Shown: positions 1 to 6,764 of the stretch, piece by piece | How the letters are laid out: each line of letters starts with the position of its first letter | How positions within the stretch are numbered: the stretch's first letter is position 1 | Origin: Bacillota bacterium | GTDB taxonomy: Bacteria > Bacillota > Bacilli > Bacillales > Cytobacillaceae | Direction of reading: 5' to 3' | DNA: 10,915 nt | Assembly: GCA_023387295.1 (NCBI GenBank) | Contig: JAEWIG010000056.1 | Coordinates: 1 to 10,915, forward strand | Translations under genes and position numbers: made by a program | The notes under the pieces: model-generated | Told to the model about the DNA's origin: nothing | Databases searched by the model: none | The model's input: the letters and a program-made list of their open reading frames with translations, nothing else

Positions 1-78
1 GCCCTATGACGTCCGGCAACCCCCATATTGGGAAGGTGCCAATTCCTGCAGAATGTTTATCATTCTGAAAGATAAGTC
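1..78 (+). promoter_or_regulatory. SAM-I (S-box) riboswitch aptamer, 5' part cut off by window edge
   Basis: This is the 3' two thirds of a SAM-I aptamer. The conserved S-box segments are visible: GGCAACC at 15-21, a P3 hairpin CCCA/TGGG (22-25 with 29-32), the conserved AAGGTGCCAATTCC at 33-46, and a perfect 7-bp P4 (49-55 with 61-67). GATAAG at 71-76 is the usual 3' strand of P1, whose 5' strand lies outside the window. In this family SAM binding stabilises P1 and lets a downstream terminator form. Bases 67-72 (GAAAGA) are complementary to 107-112 (TCTTTC) in the 5' arm of the terminator, which gives a plausible antiterminator. It should therefore switch the metNIQ operon on when SAM is scarce. 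Confidence 0.95.
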
Positions 79-101
79 GAGATATATTTTTCTGTGTTTC
101 G

Positions 102-132
102 ATGCCTCTTTCAGATGAAAGAGGCATTTTTT
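102..132 (+). terminator. S-box expression-platform terminator
   Basis: A perfect 10-bp stem (102-111 with 118-127) closes a 6-nt loop and runs directly into a six-T tract at 127-132. It sits between the SAM aptamer and metN, so it is the regulated terminator of the riboswitch rather than the end of an upstream gene. Confidence 0.93.
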
Positions 133-172
133 GATGGAAAAATTATGTTTTTGAGAAAAAGAGGGAATGGCC

Positions 173-1186
173 ATGATTGAAATTCAAAAACTTACAAAAG
201 AATACAAGACGAAAAGCGGAACGGTTAAAGGGGTAGATAATGTTTCGTTAACTGTTCAAGAAGGAGAAATCTACGGGATTGTTGGCTATTCAGGAGCAGG
301 AAAAAGCTCGCTGCTTCGCTGTATTAACCTGTTAGAGAGGCCAACATCAGGACGAATTAAGGTCAACGGAATTGACCTAACCTCTTTAAAAGGCGGGAAA
401 TTACGTTTAGCTATATTAAAAATAGGAATGATCTTTCAACATTTTTATTTAATTAGCCAAAAAACCGTGTTTGAGAATATTGCCTTTTCTTTAAAAGCAG
501 CTAACGTTCCAAAAGACCAAATAAAAGCACGAGTGGAAGAACTTCTTGAAATGGTGGGACTTGCTGACAAAAGAGATGTATTCCCAGCACAGCTTAGCGG
601 TGGACAAAAGCAGCGTGTAGCCATTGCAAGGGCACTTGCTAATAATCCAAGTGTTTTACTATGTGATGAGGCGACATCTGCATTAGACCCAACAACAACA
701 AAGTCAATTTTGAATCTATTGAAAAAAATAAACGAAGAGCTAAACATTACGATCGTTTTGATTACACATGAAATGAATGTCGTAAAGGAAATTTGTAAAC
801 GGATGGCGATTATGCAGTCAGGGAAGGTAATTGAAGAAGGAGAAGTATACAATATTTTCGCTAACCCAGAGACAGAACTTACGAAGGAGTTTATCGAAAG
901 TGTGGTTTCCTTTGAAATACCAGAGGTCATTTTGAAAAAATGCGAAGGACCTATTGTAAAGGTGATTTTTAAAGGGGAAGTTGCTGGGGAAGGTGTTATT
1001 TCGGATATGCTTCAACAATTCGGTGTAAGGGGCAATTTTCTTCACGGCTCAATCGAATATATTCAAGAAATGCCACTTGGAATCTTTATTATGGAGCTGA
1101 AAGGAAAAAGGGAAGAAATTAACACAGCTCTTCGATATATTGAAAGTCGATTAGTGCAGGTGGAGGTGTTGCAAAATGGGCTTTGA
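173..1186 (+). CDS. metN: Methionine ABC transporter ATP-binding protein MetN
   Basis: MetN is the cytoplasmic ATPase that powers MetI/MetQ uptake of L- and D-methionine. Counting from the ATG at 173 (337 aa), the ABC landmarks are Walker A GYSGAGKS (38-45), Q-loop Gln89 in MIFQHF, signature LSGGQ (141-145), Walker B VLLCDE (161-166) and switch His199 in ITHE. The last roughly 75 residues have the size and position of the MetN C-terminal NIL regulatory domain, which binds methionine for transinhibition in characterised homologues. Two in-frame ATGs compete. The one at 167 is a single base after GAGGG (161-165), while the one at 173 has 7-nt spacing and gives the usual MIEI start, so 173 is preferred. 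The gene follows a SAM riboswitch and overlaps metI by 11 bp. Confidence 0.95.
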   Translation: MIEIQKLTKEYKTKSGTVKGVDNVSLTVQEGEIYGIVGYSGAGKSSLLRCINLLERPTSGRIKVNGIDLTSLKGGKLRLAILKIGMIFQHFYLISQKTVFENIAFSLKAANVPKDQIKARVEELLEMVGLADKRDVFPAQLSGGQKQRVAIARALANNPSVLLCDEATSALDPTTTKSILNLLKKINEELNITIVLITHEMNVVKEICKRMAIMQSGKVIEEGEVYNIFANPETELTKEFIESVVSFEIPEVILKKCEGPIVKVIFKGEVAGEGVISDMLQQFGVRGNFLHGSIEYIQEMPLGIFIMELKGKREEINTALRYIESRLVQVEVLQNGL

Positions 1187-1847
1187 TGTCAACCATTTTA
1201 TTGAGCTAATCCCTGATATCAATCAAGCATTTATTCAAACCATATACATGATTTCAATTTCACTTATTGTTGCCATTGTTATAGGTCTGCCAATTGGCAT
1301 TATTTTATACATTACAGACAAAGGGCTATTTCTAGAAAATCGATTAATTAAAAATAGTTTAGGGTTTATCGTCAATCTAATACGTTCGGTACCATTCATC
1401 ATTTTGTTAGTTGCTTTATTGCCATTAACAAATAAAATTGTTGGAACACAAATTGGACCAACTGCTGCAAGTGTTTCTCTTTCCGTTGCAGCGATTCCGT
1501 TTTTTGCTCGGATTGTTGAATCGGCATTGCGGGAAATTGATAAAGGGGTAATAGAAGCAGCGATAGCCGCAGGAGCCACGCCATGGATGATTATTAAGGA
1601 TGTTCTGTTACTTGAGGCAAGATCTGGAATCATCTCAGGTATCACCTTAACATTAATTAGTTTAATCGGATTCTCAGCGATGGCTGGAACTGTTGGCGGT
1701 GGTGGAATTGGTGATTTAGCTATCCGTTTTGGCTACTATCGATATGACAATACAATCATGATTTCAACCGTATTAATTTTAATAATTTTAGTCCAGTTTA
1801 TTCAAATTTTTGGTGACTTTATCGCCAAAGTTGTAGATAAAAGATAA
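1176..1847 (+). CDS. metI: Methionine ABC transporter permease MetI
   Basis: MetI is the membrane channel of the methionine importer and works as a dimer with MetN. The 223-aa length is normal for the family. Hydrophobic segments lie near residues 20-46, 60-84, 96-113, 152-175 and 195-215, giving about five membrane spans. The EAA coupling loop that docks onto MetN begins at Glu127 (EAAIAAGATPW). A glycine-rich GTVGGGGIGDLA stretch at 171-182 is typical of MetI. The ATG overlaps the end of metN by 11 bp and has a GGAGG site at 1162-1166, inside metN, with 9-nt spacing. This implies tight translational coupling within the S-box operon. Confidence 0.95.
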   Translation: MGFDVNHFIELIPDINQAFIQTIYMISISLIVAIVIGLPIGIILYITDKGLFLENRLIKNSLGFIVNLIRSVPFIILLVALLPLTNKIVGTQIGPTAASVSLSVAAIPFFARIVESALREIDKGVIEAAIAAGATPWMIIKDVLLLEARSGIISGITLTLISLIGFSAMAGTVGGGGIGDLAIRFGYYRYDNTIMISTVLILIILVQFIQIFGDFIAKVVDKR

Positions 1848-1868
1848 AACAGAAAGTAGGAGAAATAA

Positions 1869-2684
1869 ATGAAAAAATGGTTAGCCGTATTAATTTTAAC
1901 AGTAGTTGTAGGTGCTTTAGCAGCTTGCGGAAGCACTGAAAAGGCAGATGGGGATTCAAAAGAAATTAAATTTGGCGCAACAGCTGGTCCATACAGTGAC
2001 ATGCTGAAAAAAGCAATTATTCCTGAACTAGAGAAAAAAGGCTATAAAGTTGAGATTGTTGAATTTAGCGACTATATCCAACCGAACAAAGCGCTAGCTA
2101 ATGGCGATATTCAAGCTAATCTTTTCCAGCACTCAATTTATCTAGAAAACTTTGCAAAAGAAAATAAACTAGATTTAACAGCTTTGATTGCTGTCCCAAC
2201 AGCACCAATGGGAATTTACTCAAATAAATTTAAGTCTCTAGATGAAATTGAGGATGGGGCAACGATTACCATCCCAAATGATCCAACAAATGGTGCACGT
2301 GCTTTCAACACACTTCAAGATGAAGGCCTAATTAAAGTGGATGAAAATGCAAATCCACTTACCGTGTCAGAAAAAGATATTGTTGAAAATAAGAAAAACC
2401 TAGTATTCCAACCTATCGAAGCCGGTCAGCTTCCTCGTTCGGTTGAAAGTTCTGATTTAGCCGCAGTCCCTGGGAATTTTGCCTTAGCTGCTAAAATGGA
2501 TTTACTTAGTGCATTAGTTCTTGAAAATATGTTGGACCCATACCGTAATATTGTTGCCGTGAAAACAGAAGATAAAGATTCCCAACTTGCGAAAGATATT
2601 CAGGCGGTTATTGAGTCAGAGGAATTTGAAAAAGTAATAGATGAAGAGTTTAAAGGCTTTGGTAAGCCAGAGTGGATGAAGTAG
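1869..2684 (+). CDS. metQ: Methionine-binding lipoprotein MetQ (NlpA family)
   Basis: MetQ is the solute-binding lipoprotein that delivers methionine to MetI on the outer face of the membrane. The N terminus is a lipoprotein signal: positive MKK, a hydrophobic core, and lipobox LAAC with Cys20 as the predicted lipidation and cleavage site. The mature protein has NlpA-family landmarks: an early KFGATAGPYSDML strand (34-46), NKALANGDIQANLFQH (73-88) and IPNDPTNGARA (135-145), which belongs to the ligand pocket region. The 271-aa length is typical. It starts 21 bp after metI with GGAG at 1859-1862 and suitable spacing. Neighbours and motifs agree on methionine as substrate, although close NlpA paralogues can bind other ligands. 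Confidence 0.94.
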   Translation: MKKWLAVLILTVVVGALAACGSTEKADGDSKEIKFGATAGPYSDMLKKAIIPELEKKGYKVEIVEFSDYIQPNKALANGDIQANLFQHSIYLENFAKENKLDLTALIAVPTAPMGIYSNKFKSLDEIEDGATITIPNDPTNGARAFNTLQDEGLIKVDENANPLTVSEKDIVENKKNLVFQPIEAGQLPRSVESSDLAAVPGNFALAAKMDLLSALVLENMLDPYRNIVAVKTEDKDSQLAKDIQAVIESEEFEKVIDEEFKGFGKPEWMK

Positions 2685-2719
2685 ATTTAAGTTTAAGTTT
2701 TTTAGATTGAGGAAGAGTG

Positions 2720-3814
2720 ATGAAAGTGAATACAATAAATGTACATGGTGCCCCAAGTGAATATGTTTTAGAACAAGGAATATTAACTAAACTGGAGTCA
2801 AAGCTGATCGAACGAGGGCTTAAAAAAGTCCTTACTGTTCATGGGCATAAATCCTGGGAGGCGGCTAAGCCGTTCTTCACAGGATTTGTTGAAATTGAAT
2901 CGGAAGAATATATGTATAGTGGCGAATGTTCATTAGTAGAAATTGAGGCTATTACAAAGCTCATGAAGGAACAAGAATATGACGGAATTATTGGTGTTGG
3001 AGGCGGAAAAGTCCTTGACTTGACTAAATCGGTTAGCCATTTGTCAAATAGGCCATCGATCTTAATTCCAACACTTGCTTCAAATTGTTCACCATGGACT
3101 CCTGTCAGTGTGATTTACGATGAATTTGGCACGTTTTCTCGGTTTGATATTTATCCTAGCAGCGCAAGTCTAGTGCTAGTTGAACCAAAGATTTTGCTTG
3201 ATGCACCCATAAATATGTTCATCGCAGGAATTGCCGATACACTTGCGAAGTGGTATGAAGCAGATGTGCAAATGGCAGGAATAGAAAACAAATCAGTTCC
3301 GTTGGAAATATCCTATTATTCAGCTAAACAGTGTAAAACCATCCTTCTACAGCATTCAGAGGGAGCTATAAATGCTGTAAAGACGAGAAGCTTGAATGAT
3401 GATTTTGTTAAGGTGGTAGAGACCATCATTATGCTAGGTGGAATGGTTGGTGGATTTGGTGATCATTATGGCAGAATTGCTGGAGCACATTCCATACATA
3501 ATGGACTTACTATAATAGAAGAAACACACCATGCTCTTCATGGAGAAAAAGTAGCATATGGCATTCTTGTTCAATTAGTGCTCGAAGGGAAGATAAAGGA
3601 AGTTGAACAATTACTTCCTTTCTATCATAAGCTCGAATTGCCAATATCATTAACTGAGTTAGGTATTACAGCAATCGATGAAAATGTGATTTGGAGGATT
3701 GCTGAAAAATCGACTGCTCCAGAGGAGTCCATCCATGTTATGCCAATTGGACAAATGACAGCTAAAAAAGTTAGCGAAGCAATCTTTACTCTGGAGAAAA
3801 TCGTGACTAATTAA
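2720..3814 (+). CDS. Iron-type alcohol dehydrogenase, HcxA/YbdH-like (probable 2-hydroxyacid/2-oxoacid oxidoreductase)
   Basis: This cytoplasmic NAD(P)-dependent dehydrogenase belongs to the glycerol-dehydrogenase branch of the iron-containing alcohol dehydrogenases. The cofactor motif GVGGGKVLD is at 92-100. The three expected metal ligands are present: Asp173 in GIADTLAKWYEA, His257 in AGAHSIHNGL and His274 in ALHGEKVAYG. At the position where glycerol dehydrogenases carry Asp123 (TDAP...SALSV), this protein has Cys123 within NCSPWTPVSV. The W-T-P-x-S-V run and the AGI-DTLAKWYEA and MVGG-GD blocks match what I recall of E. coli HcxA (YbdH), which reduces 2-oxobutanoate and 2-oxoglutarate. 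The ATG at 2720 has GAGGA at 2709-2713; an in-frame GTG at 2717 is too close to it. It begins 35 bp after metQ with no terminator between, so it is probably under the same SAM riboswitch. The substrate is not determined. Confidence 0.85.
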   Translation: MKVNTINVHGAPSEYVLEQGILTKLESKLIERGLKKVLTVHGHKSWEAAKPFFTGFVEIESEEYMYSGECSLVEIEAITKLMKEQEYDGIIGVGGGKVLDLTKSVSHLSNRPSILIPTLASNCSPWTPVSVIYDEFGTFSRFDIYPSSASLVLVEPKILLDAPINMFIAGIADTLAKWYEADVQMAGIENKSVPLEISYYSAKQCKTILLQHSEGAINAVKTRSLNDDFVKVVETIIMLGGMVGGFGDHYGRIAGAHSIHNGLTIIEETHHALHGEKVAYGILVQLVLEGKIKEVEQLLPFYHKLELPISLTELGITAIDENVIWRIAEKSTAPEESIHVMPIGQMTAKKVSEAIFTLEKIVTN

Positions 3815-3898
3815 CTATGAAAATTTAAATATATATTCATTGCTATTTCTCTAACTGTTATATCATAATAAAAATAAATGTGTAATTGTGATGTTTCT

Positions 3899-3919
3899 TA
3901 AATAGTTTTATTCTATTTA
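3899..3919. promoter_or_regulatory. Palindrome in the -35 region of the proline dehydrogenase promoter (possible operator)
   Basis: A perfect 7-bp inverted repeat, TAAATAG (3899-3905) and CTATTTA (3913-3919), is separated by 7 bp. It ends a few bases before the extended -10 at 3922-3930 and covers the place where the -35 box should be, which is a poor match to TTGACA. This geometry suits a dimeric regulator. The arms are all but AT-only, so chance occurrence is possible. Confidence 0.3.
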
Positions 3920-3921
3920 TA

Positions 3922-3930
3922 TGCTATAAT
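3922..3930 (+). promoter_or_regulatory. Extended -10 promoter of the proline dehydrogenase gene
   Basis: TGCTATAAT at 3922-3930 is a perfect extended -10 for the vegetative sigma factor and would start RNA near 3937. The -35 region (about 3902-3907) is a poor match, as is common for extended -10 or activator-dependent promoters. The 150-bp gap after the dehydrogenase gene shows no convincing terminator, so some transcription may also read in from the met operon. Confidence 0.6.
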
Positions 3931-3964
3931 TATTTTGAAAAAATAACAGTTAGGGGTAATCGCT

Positions 3965-4942
3965 ATGTTGAAAGATCTTTTTATCGGCCTTTCCCAAAAC
4001 CAATTTCTTAATAGTACTGCGAAGAAGTACGGCTTGAAATTAGGTGCACAAAACGTTGTGGCGGGAACAAATATAGAAGAGACAATTCAAAGTATTAAAG
4101 AATTAAATGCCCACGGAATTTCATGTACTGTTGATAATCTAGGAGAGTTCGTTTTTAAAAAAGAAGAGGCGACAGAAGCTAAAGAACAAATCCTCAAAGT
4201 AATAGAAGCGATTCATGAACATAAAGTTGATGCTCATATTTCATTAAAGCCTACTCAATTAGGTTTAGATATCGATTACGATTTTTGTTTAGAAAATTTA
4301 GAAGAAATTGTGGCTAAAGCGAATAGCTATGATATTTTTGTGAATTTTGATATGGAGGACTATGGCCATTTACAGCCTTCCTTCGACCTTCTAGATACGC
4401 TATCAAAGAGTTATGATAATATTGGGACGGTTATTCAGTCATATTTTTATCGAGCTGAAGAAGACGTTCAAAAATACAAAAATTTCCGTCTGCGTTTTGT
4501 AAAAGGTGCCTATAAAGAGCCAGAGGAATACGCTTACCAAGATAAAAATGATATCGATGCACATTTAATTAAGTTGATCGAATATCATTTGTTACATGGA
4601 AAATTCACTTCCATTGCTACACATGATCATAATATTATTAATCATGTGAAGGAATTTGTGAAGCGTAACGATATTCCAAATGATAAATTTGAATTCCAAA
4701 TGCTATACGGATTTAGAAAAGATATGCAGCTTCAATTAGCGCGTGAAGGCTATAATTTCTGCACATATGTACCTTTTGGGAAAGATTGGTACGGATACTT
4801 TATGCGTCGTCTAGCTGAAAGACCACAAAACTTAAATCTTGTTGTTAAACAAGTATTTAACAAAAAGACAAACACGGTAATTGGTGTAGCAGCGGGAGCA
4901 TTTGCATTAGGTAGACTATCAAAAAAAATCAAGAAAAAATAA
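3965..4942 (+). CDS. Proline dehydrogenase (PutB/FadM type, FAD-dependent)
   Basis: The enzyme oxidises L-proline to pyrroline-5-carboxylate with FAD, normally passing electrons to the membrane quinone pool. The protein is a monofunctional PRODH barrel. Family landmarks are SLKPTQLG (93-100), FVKGAYKEP (178-186), IATHDHN (217-223), FEFQMLYGFR (242-251), YVPFGKDWYGYFMRRLAER (268-286) and the ERPQN end of the catalytic core. The YFMRRLAER block holds the arginine pair that binds the proline carboxylate in known PRODHs. At 325 aa it is some 20 residues longer than the roughly 300-residue Bacillus enzymes. The extra C-terminal tail has a small-residue hydrophobic stretch (about 304-318) followed by a lysine-rich end. 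AGGGG lies 8 nt before the ATG. No P5C dehydrogenase or proline permease gene is adjacent, so the pathway's next step must be encoded elsewhere. Confidence 0.9.
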   Translation: MLKDLFIGLSQNQFLNSTAKKYGLKLGAQNVVAGTNIEETIQSIKELNAHGISCTVDNLGEFVFKKEEATEAKEQILKVIEAIHEHKVDAHISLKPTQLGLDIDYDFCLENLEEIVAKANSYDIFVNFDMEDYGHLQPSFDLLDTLSKSYDNIGTVIQSYFYRAEEDVQKYKNFRLRFVKGAYKEPEEYAYQDKNDIDAHLIKLIEYHLLHGKFTSIATHDHNIINHVKEFVKRNDIPNDKFEFQMLYGFRKDMQLQLAREGYNFCTYVPFGKDWYGYFMRRLAERPQNLNLVVKQVFNKKTNTVIGVAAGAFALGRLSKKIKKK

Positions 4943-4958
4943 TATTTTTAAATAGAGG

Positions 4959-4992
4959 GGGTAATCCATACTAATAATGGATTACCCTTTTT
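4959..4992 (+). terminator. Intrinsic terminator after the proline dehydrogenase gene
   Basis: A perfect 11-bp stem (GGGTAATCCAT at 4959-4969 with 4977-4987) closes a 7-nt loop and is followed by five Ts at 4988-4992. It begins 16 bp after the stop codon and separates the gene from glpK. Confidence 0.93.
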
Positions 4993-5003
4993 CTATGTAA
5001 AAC

Positions 5004-5086
5004 TAAATCGTCGTCAGTTTCAGTAGAACTTGTCCTTGATTTACGAAGTAATCACCAGCGCAGAGAGATGAAGCTGACGACATTTA
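5004..5086. repeat. Nested hairpin element of unknown function upstream of glpK
   Basis: The outer arms 5010-5022 and 5069-5081 pair over 13 positions with one G-U. Skipping C5009, five more A-T pairs extend the stem to 5004-5086. Inside, 5037-5044 pairs with 5048-5054 around a GAA loop (7 bp with one bulged T). The element lies in a 225-bp gap free of genes, 12 bp after the terminator U-run and well before the probable glpK promoter. It is not followed by a proper U-run, so it is not an ordinary terminator. It could be a dispersed palindromic repeat, a small structured RNA or a cis element of glpK. The rest of the gap (5087-5134) shows nothing I can name. Confidence 0.5.
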
Positions 5087-5134
5087 CATTTTGGGTTAGG
5101 TGCAGACGTTCATGATAGTCTTTTGCAAAGATTA

Positions 5135-5165
5135 TTGAAAAGAAAATTCCTTTACATGGTAAAAT
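5135..5165 (+). promoter_or_regulatory. Probable glpK promoter
   Basis: An extended -10, TGGTAAAAT (5157-5165), has TTGAAA at 5135-5140 upstream with a 19-bp spacer. A second -10-like run, TATAAAAT (5170-5177), with TTTACA at 5151-5156, is an alternative but its spacing is short. Either choice gives a leader of at most about 50 nt. That leader holds no terminator hairpin of the kind GlpP antiterminates in B. subtilis. No clear cre site is visible. Confidence 0.4.
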
Positions 5166-5217
5166 AAGTTATAAAATACGCTCATGGAATATCTAGTAAA
5201 TCGGATGGAGGGGTTTC

Positions 5218-6708
5218 ATGGAAACATACATTATGGCTCTTGATCAAGGAACGACAAGTTCAAGAGCAATTCTTTTTAATAAGAAGGGAGAAATTGTTCA
5301 TATTGCCCAAAAGGAATTTACACAACATTTTCCGAAACCAGGCTGGGTTGAGCATAATGCAAATGAAATTTTCGGATCCGTTCTTGCAGTAATTGCGAGC
5401 GTCCTTTCTGAAACAGGTGTTAAGCCAAACCAAATCGAGGGAATTGGAATTACGAATCAACGTGAAACGACCGTTGTTTGGGATAAGGAAACAGGTGTAC
5501 CAGTTTATCAAGCGATTGTGTGGCAATCAAGACAGACAAATGAAATTTGTGAAGACCTAAAGGCGAAGGGCTATAATGACCTTTTTCGTGAAAAAACAGG
5601 ATTATTAATTGATTCTTATTTTTCTGGTACGAAGGTCAAATGGATTCTCGATCATGTCGAAGGAGCACGAGAAAAGGCAGAAGAAGGAAAGCTTTTATTC
5701 GGAACGATCGATACTTGGCTTATTTGGAAGCTTTCAGGAGGAAAAGCTCATGTAACGGACTATTCTAATGCGTCTCGAACATTAATGTATAACATTTACA
5801 CTTTAACATGGGACGATGAGCTTCTTGAAATATTAAATATACCCAAGTCGATGCTTCCGGAAGTGAGGCCATCCTCAGAAGTGTATGCGAAGACGACGGA
5901 TTATCACTTCTTCGGCTATGAGGTCCCCTTAGCAGGTGCGGCTGGTGATCAGCAGGCTGCCTTGTTCGGTCAGGCGTGTTTTGAAAAGGGCATGGCGAAA
6001 AACACTTATGGAACAGGCTGTTTTATGTTAATGAACACAGGAGAAAATGCAGTGCGCTCGAACAACGGACTGTTAACGACAATTGCTTGGGGAATAGATG
6101 GTGAAATTAAATATGCACTTGAAGGGAGTATTTTTGTAGCTGGTTCTGCAATTCAATGGCTCCGTGATGGGTTAAGAATGTTAAAACAGGCAAAAGATAG
6201 TGAGGGATATGCGAGAAAAGTAGACTCAACTGATGGGGTTTATGTTGTTCCAGCGTTTGTTGGATTGGGCACACCTTATTGGGATAGCGATGTGAGAGGA
6301 GCCATTTTTGGCTTAACAAGGGGCACATCAAAGGAACATTTTATCCGAGCAACATTAGAATCTCTTGCCTATCAGACAAAAGATGTTTTAGCAGCAATGG
6401 AAGCTGATTCAGGTATTGAACTTAAAACATTGCGCGTTGATGGTGGTGTAGTGAACAATAACTTTCTAATGGCTTTTCAAAGCGACATTTTGAATGTGCC
6501 AGTCGAAAGACCAATTATTAGTGAAACGACAGCTCTAGGTGCAGCTTATCTTGCTGGTCTTGCAGTTGGTTACTGGAAAAATAAAGAAGAAATTAAAACA
6601 CAATGGGCAATCGATCATGCTTTCAAGCCAGAAATGAATGAGACAGTACGTACAAAGCTCTATGATGGATGGAAAAAAGCAGTTCAAGCGGCGATGATAT
6701 TTAAATAG
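5218..6708 (+). CDS. glpK: Glycerol kinase GlpK
   Basis: GlpK phosphorylates glycerol with ATP to sn-glycerol 3-phosphate in the cytoplasm and so traps it in the cell. The 496-aa protein is a full-length FGGY-family kinase. The N-terminal phosphate loop ALDQGTTSSR is at 7-16. Glycerol contacts known from E. coli GlpK are matched by Arg82-Glu83 (TNQRET), Tyr134 (DSYFSGTK) and the catalytic Asp244 (GDQQAA). The C-terminal domain carries NTYGTGCF (262-269) and the nucleotide-site block RVDGGVVNNN (406-415). His230 in DYHFFG corresponds to the histidine that PTS protein HPr phosphorylates to activate Gram-positive GlpK, so control by sugar supply is likely retained. GGAGG at 5207-5211 sits 6 nt before the ATG. 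glpD follows after 91 bp; no glpF is adjacent. Confidence 0.97.
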   Translation: METYIMALDQGTTSSRAILFNKKGEIVHIAQKEFTQHFPKPGWVEHNANEIFGSVLAVIASVLSETGVKPNQIEGIGITNQRETTVVWDKETGVPVYQAIVWQSRQTNEICEDLKAKGYNDLFREKTGLLIDSYFSGTKVKWILDHVEGAREKAEEGKLLFGTIDTWLIWKLSGGKAHVTDYSNASRTLMYNIYTLTWDDELLEILNIPKSMLPEVRPSSEVYAKTTDYHFFGYEVPLAGAAGDQQAALFGQACFEKGMAKNTYGTGCFMLMNTGENAVRSNNGLLTTIAWGIDGEIKYALEGSIFVAGSAIQWLRDGLRMLKQAKDSEGYARKVDSTDGVYVVPAFVGLGTPYWDSDVRGAIFGLTRGTSKEHFIRATLESLAYQTKDVLAAMEADSGIELKTLRVDGGVVNNNFLMAFQSDILNVPVERPIISETTALGAAYLAGLAVGYWKNKEEIKTQWAIDHAFKPEMNETVRTKLYDGWKKAVQAAMIFK

Positions 6709-6734
6709 GGTATTCTCCTATGTTTTGAGAAGCA

Positions 6735-6764
6735 TTGATGTGATACAACAAAAACATCTATAGT
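6735..6764 (+). promoter_or_regulatory. Possible separate glpD promoter
   Basis: TTGATG (6735-6740) and TATAGT (6759-6764) are separated by 18 bp within the short glpK-glpD gap. If used, RNA would start near 6771, leaving about 29 nt before glpD and no room for a leader terminator. Sequence match is moderate only; glpD may simply be read from the glpK promoter. Confidence 0.35.

Larger units (their letters stand above)
3848..3956. repeat. Inverted repeat enclosing the proline dehydrogenase promoter and overlapping its ribosome binding site
   Basis: An exact 11-bp inverted repeat pairs 3851-3861 (CTAACTGTTAT) with 3943-3953 (ATAACAGTTAG). With one C-G and two G-U pairs it extends to 3848-3861 with 3943-3956. 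The right arm covers the AGGGG ribosome binding site (3952-3956) of the downstream gene. The likely promoter lies inside the 81-bp spacer. An RNA that reads in from the upstream gene could therefore hide the ribosome binding site, while one started at the local promoter would lack the left arm. The repeat is seen directly; the function is inference. Confidence 0.55.

Noticed and set aside
167..172. Upstream metN start at ATG 167
   Set aside because: Only one base separates it from the GAGGG ribosome binding site; ATG 173 has normal spacing and the family's usual N terminus.
445..930. Minus-strand open frame of 161 codons opposite metN, and similar frames opposite metI, glpK, glpD and the ABC genes
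   Set aside because: They lie wholly inside strongly conserved genes on the other strand and show no family motifs; they are shadows.
2685..2716. Possible terminator between metQ and the dehydrogenase gene, because of a T-rich run
   Set aside because: No stem precedes the Ts; the run is an AT-rich TTAAGT repeat with no pairing arms.
2720..3814. Annotating the dehydrogenase as glycerol dehydrogenase GldA because of the family and the nearby glpK/glpD genes
   Set aside because: The TDAP...SALSV substrate motif with Asp123 is replaced by NCSPWTPVSV, and the gene is linked to the met operon, not to glp; the glp genes are separated from it by another gene and a terminator.
5130..5150. Possible cre or CodY site before glpK (TTGAAAAGAAAATTCC)
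   Set aside because: It lacks the central CG of cre, and has about five mismatches to the CodY consensus, so it is only AT-rich sequence.
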